Source of the DNA: an uncultured Campylobacter sp.
GTDB taxonomy: Bacteria > Campylobacterota > Campylobacteria > Campylobacterales > Campylobacteraceae
NCBI RefSeq assembly: GCF_938030815.1
Contig: NZ_CALHII010000212.1
Span: forward strand, 1 to 16,005
Length of the DNA: 16,005 nt
Direction: 5' to 3'
The notes beneath the pieces were generated by a model. That model had not been told where the DNA came from, did not search any database, and saw only the letters and a list, made by a program, of their open reading frames with translations. Of the stretch, positions 13,612 to 16,005 are shown piece by piece (within the stretch, counting starts at the first letter, position 1; each line of letters starts with the position of its first letter). The position numbers and the translations under genes were made by a program.

Positions 13612-14125
13612 CCAAAGCCTCCAAACGCGTTGCGCCATTGCCCAAAAGATAGAAATACAACTGCCGCTCGCGCTGCAAGCCATGATAATACGTACTCAAC
13701 GAAAGCACGTTCACACCAAGCATGTTACCTAGCAGTATGCCCACAACGGGTATAAAATAACGTGCATCGAAGGGATTATACAAGCGCAACACCACGAAAA
13801 GGGCATACATGCACACCACAAAAGCTCCCACGCCTAAACCTACGGCTATGGGCATAAGCATCAGCCGCATGCGCATACGGGTGCGGTTTACTGCCGTTAT
13901 CGAGGCCACAAGCACCATCAGCACAAACCAAAGCACGTTGATTAACCAGCTGTTGTAGCTGAAAAGAAACTCTAAGTAAAGCCCAATAAGCGACATCTGC
14001 ACCACCATACGCACCGTAGAGATGATGGTAGAGCGAATAAGAGGGACTTTGAAATAATGGAAGAAGTAAAGCGGAACAAGCACCAAGAGCAATGTCAAGA
14101 GCATTCCGATGATGGATATATTCAT
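13612..14125 (-). CDS. fetB: FetB-like ABC permease (UPF0014), C-terminus lost at junction
   Basis: Inner-membrane permease partner of FetA. In E. coli, FetAB helps export iron; the substrate in Bacteroidota is not known. About 172 residues are authentic, against about 259 in E. coli FetB. Hydrophobic helices begin at the N-terminus, with the UPF0014-like segments FFHYFKVPLIRSTIISTVRM, RYFIPVVGILLGNMLGV and LQRERQLYFYLLGNGATRLE. After TRLEALA the frame runs on for 45 more residues of Arg-rich sequence to a stop at 13472, but those bases belong to the neighbouring Campylobacter sequence. The last helices and the normal C-terminus are therefore missing. It starts 21 bases after the fetA stop, as one operon. 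Confidence 0.78.
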
Positions 14126-14146
14126 TTTATAAAGCCGTGTTTGGGG

Positions 14147-14785
14147 TTACTGATTGTTTAGTTTAAGCATCAAGGTTTTATCGCATTGCCCTGCAAAGGT
14201 CCTATCGTGGCTCACGGCGATGATAGCCGCCCCTCGTTTGGCCAAGCTTTGCAGATAGCCCGCAACAAGCAATGCGCTGTCAACGTCTAAGGCCGATGTT
14301 GGTTCGTCTACCAGCAACACTTTCTTGTCTAACAATCCGGCCATCGAGAGCATAATGCGCTGCCGTTCGCCTCCGCTCACTTCGGCCATCCGCTTATCGT
14401 ATAAGGTTTCGTCCAATCGCAGTCGCACCCATTGGTCCATCAGCGCCTCCTTAGAAAATCGTTTGTCGCGATTTACCCGTAGCTGGTAGGGCAAAGCCAC
14501 AAGCTCGGCCACGGTGTTGCAAGGCAGGTTCACTTCTTGTGGCACATAGGCCATCACACTGCGCATATACTCCGCAGAGAGGGGCGTTAGTTCTGTTCCG
14601 CCAATGCTAACCGAACCCTCGTCAAGGGGCTGAAACCCCAATATACATCGCAAGAGCGTTGTTTTTCCGCATCCCGACTCGCCCATCACGCAAAGCATCT
14701 CGCCCCCACTAACCACAAACGAAAGGTTGTGGAACAGGCTTTTACTCTCTAACGCAAGACTGGCGTCTTTCATTTCTACCGTCAT
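14147..14785 (-). CDS. fetA: FetA-like ABC transporter ATP-binding protein
   Basis: ATPase subunit that should drive the FetB permease encoded just after it. All nucleotide-binding motifs are intact in 212 residues: Walker A GESGCGKT (35-42), Q-loop VPQE (Gln83), signature VSGGERQR (136-143), Walker B VLLVDEP with catalytic Glu161, D-loop SALD and switch His193 (VSHD). The short length without accessory domains fits FetA/YbbL. The start ATG at 14785 has no Shine-Dalgarno sequence, as usual in Bacteroidota; a second in-frame ATG lies four codons on. The pairing with a UPF0014 permease is what makes the call FetA rather than a generic ABC ATPase. Confidence 0.82.
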   Translation of the reverse strand: MTVEMKDASLALESKSLFHNLSFVVSGGEMLCVMGESGCGKTTLLRCILGFQPLDEGSVSIGGTELTPLSAEYMRSVMAYVPQEVNLPCNTVAELVALPYQLRVNRDKRFSKEALMDQWVRLRLDETLYDKRMAEVSGGERQRIMLSMAGLLDKKVLLVDEPTSALDVDSALLVAGYLQSLAKRGAAIIAVSHDRTFAGQCDKTLMLKLNNQ

Positions 14786-14969
14786 ACTATATAATATAAT
14801 GTGTTATGGTGCGAAGGTTAGGCAAAGTGCGCATACACACACAAGGTTATGCGCCGGTATGGCCAGGCACGGTTCGCGCCAAGTGTTCTTTAAGTTTAAT
14901 AAAGTAATGAATTGTCTACAAAAATACAAAGAAAAGTTCACAAACGTGTCGTTTGTTGGCTTTTTACGC

Positions 14970-14977
14970 TATCTTTG
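14970..14977 (+). promoter_or_regulatory. Bacteroidota-type -7 promoter box of the agmatine deiminase gene
   Basis: TATCTTTG matches the TAnnTTTG -7 consensus and lies 27 bases before the start codon. A TTTG at 14952-14955 could be the -33 element, but the 14-base spacing is shorter than usual. The box supports assigning this part to Bacteroidota. The remainder of the 14786-15004 divergent gap shows nothing else clear. Confidence 0.55.
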
Positions 14978-15004
14978 CAATGAAAACGAAGGAGAAAGAT
15001 AAAT

Positions 15005-16005
15005 ATGGCAACATCCAACAACATCGACATAAAGCTTTACTTACCTGCCGAGTGGCACGAGCAAAGCGGCGTGCAGCTTACTTGGCCGCACGCAAAAACC
15101 GACTGGGCACCCATTTTGCCCGACATAACCAAGGTGTTTGTGGAGCTTACACGAGCCATAGCCAAACACGAAAAGGTGCTTATCGTGGCTCCCGACACCG
15201 ATGAGGTGAAGGCAACGCTTATGCGAAACTTAGGCCTAGAACGCCTGCGTAACGTACTGTTTCACCAATGCGAAACCAATGACACATGGGCCAGAGACCA
15301 TGCCGCCATAACGCTTACGGGCAACAACACCAACAATGGGTTTAAAGTACAGAACACGCTGCTGGACTTTAAGTTTAACGGATGGGGCGAAAAGTTTGCT
15401 GCCGACAAAGACAACGCCATTACCCAAAGCCTATATCACGAGGGAATGCTTAACGGAACGCTTGAAAGCCACAACGACTTTGTTCTTGAAGGCGGCGCCA
15501 TAGAAAGCGACGGAAAGGGAACGGTGTTCACAACATCGCAATGCCTGCTGGCCCCGCATCGCAACCAACCTATGACAAAAGACGACATTGAACAACGGCT
15601 GAAAGAGGCGTTGAGGGCCGAACATGTGGTGTGGCTTGACCATGGGAACCTTGTTGGCGACGATACAGACGGACATATCGACACCATTGTGCGCACAGCA
15701 CCCGAAAATACGCTGTTATATGTGGGATGCGACGACAGCCACGATGAACAATACGAGGATTTTTTGGCCTTAGAACACCAGCTAATGAGCCTCCGCACAT
15801 CAACAGGCATGCCCTATCGACTGCTGCGCCTGCCCATGCCCGACGCCATTTACGACGAGGGCGAACGTCTGCCTGCCACCTATGCCAACTTCCTCATCAT
15901 CAACGGAGCCGTTATTTGCCCCACTTACGCACAACCCGAAAAGGACAAACAGGCGCTGAAAGAAGAGCGCTACAGCTTCGTCATCTCCGACATCCGCCTG
16001 CCCGA
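15005..16005 (+). CDS. aguA: Agmatine deiminase / peptidyl-arginine deiminase family protein (partial, 3' end missing)
   Basis: Cytosolic enzyme that hydrolyses agmatine to N-carbamoylputrescine and ammonia, a step to putrescine. The frame opens at ATG 15005 and runs 333 codons to the window edge. Family motifs: LPAEWHEQSGVQLTWPHA (res 13-30), NDTWARDHAAI (92-102, with the Asp-x-x-Arg-Asp substrate site), NDFVLEGGAIESDGKGT (157-173) and GDDTDGHIDTIVR (218-230, with the catalytic His and Asp). The catalytic Cys near the C-terminus is not reached. After KDKQALK (res 313-319) the sequence no longer looks like a deiminase; it reads ERYSFVISDIRLP, much like the phospho-acceptor segment of a response regulator, so the last ~45 bases may be foreign. 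The gene has no Shine-Dalgarno sequence at normal spacing. AguA versus a related arginine deiminase is not decided. Confidence 0.85.
   Translation, partial: MATSNNIDIKLYLPAEWHEQSGVQLTWPHAKTDWAPILPDITKVFVELTRAIAKHEKVLIVAPDTDEVKATLMRNLGLERLRNVLFHQCETNDTWARDHAAITLTGNNTNNGFKVQNTLLDFKFNGWGEKFAADKDNAITQSLYHEGMLNGTLESHNDFVLEGGAIESDGKGTVFTTSQCLLAPHRNQPMTKDDIEQRLKEALRAEHVVWLDHGNLVGDDTDGHIDTIVRTAPENTLLYVGCDDSHDEQYEDFLALEHQLMSLRTSTGMPYRLLRLPMPDAIYDEGERLPATYANFLIINGAVICPTYAQPEKDKQALKEERYSFVISDIRLP

Noticed and set aside
14727..15204. Plus-strand frames spanning the fetA start and the deiminase 5' region
   Set aside because: They overlap real genes in other frames and show no protein-like composition.
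1..16005. The whole window as one genomic island with horizontal transfer from several donors
   Set aside because: No integrase, IS, tRNA site or direct repeats at the borders; every border cuts a gene, which fits mis-assembly better.

Overview
This window is best read as a chimera of at least three unrelated bacterial genomes, all compatible with a human oral or plaque community, rather than one natural locus. Bases 1 to about 2160 look like Neisseria: GC-rich, carrying the 10-base DNA uptake word GCCGTCTGAA several times, with Neisseria-type BioC and squalene/phytoene synthase proteins. Bases about 2160 to 13610 look like an oral Campylobacter of the higher-GC group (gracilis/rectus/showae type; species not determinable): AAATTT/ATTTTA-rich style, TATAAT promoters, a Sec-exported NosZ and a Dcu carrier. 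Bases about 13610 to 15960 look like Prevotella or another Bacteroidota, with a -7 box of the TAnnTTTG type and a FetAB/agmatine deiminase pair. The last ~45 bases may belong to a fourth source, because the deiminase frame runs into a response-regulator-like motif. Each junction cuts a gene in the middle, with no mobile element or attachment site in sight, so assembly error is the leading explanation.

Neisseria part: on the minus strand a truncated patatin-like lipoprotein phospholipase, bioC, an inverted-repeat intergenic element, and the C-terminal third or so of a squalene/phytoene synthase family protein. The last is joined in frame to Campylobacter NosZ.

Campylobacter part: on the minus strand a periplasmic beta-propeller-like protein and nosZ (N-terminal third only). 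A divergent promoter region follows. On the plus strand come dcuB-like, larA, larC, larE, larB, a DUF2809-ankyrin membrane protein, ttdA and ttdB. These form a coherent set: a C4-dicarboxylate carrier, a nickel-pincer racemase/epimerase with all three cofactor-making enzymes, and an Fe-S L-tartrate dehydratase. My main biological inference is a dedicated pathway for C4 hydroxy-diacids (tartrate and/or malate stereoisomers): uptake, stereoinversion, dehydration to oxaloacetate or fumarate, probably feeding fumarate respiration. A 3' fragment of an unknown gene on the opposite strand ends this part.

Bacteroidota part: fetB (3'-truncated by the junction) and fetA on the minus strand, then on the plus strand a nearly complete agmatine deiminase that lacks its C-terminal catalytic cysteine region. 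No rRNA, tRNA, CRISPR array, insertion sequence or phage gene was seen.
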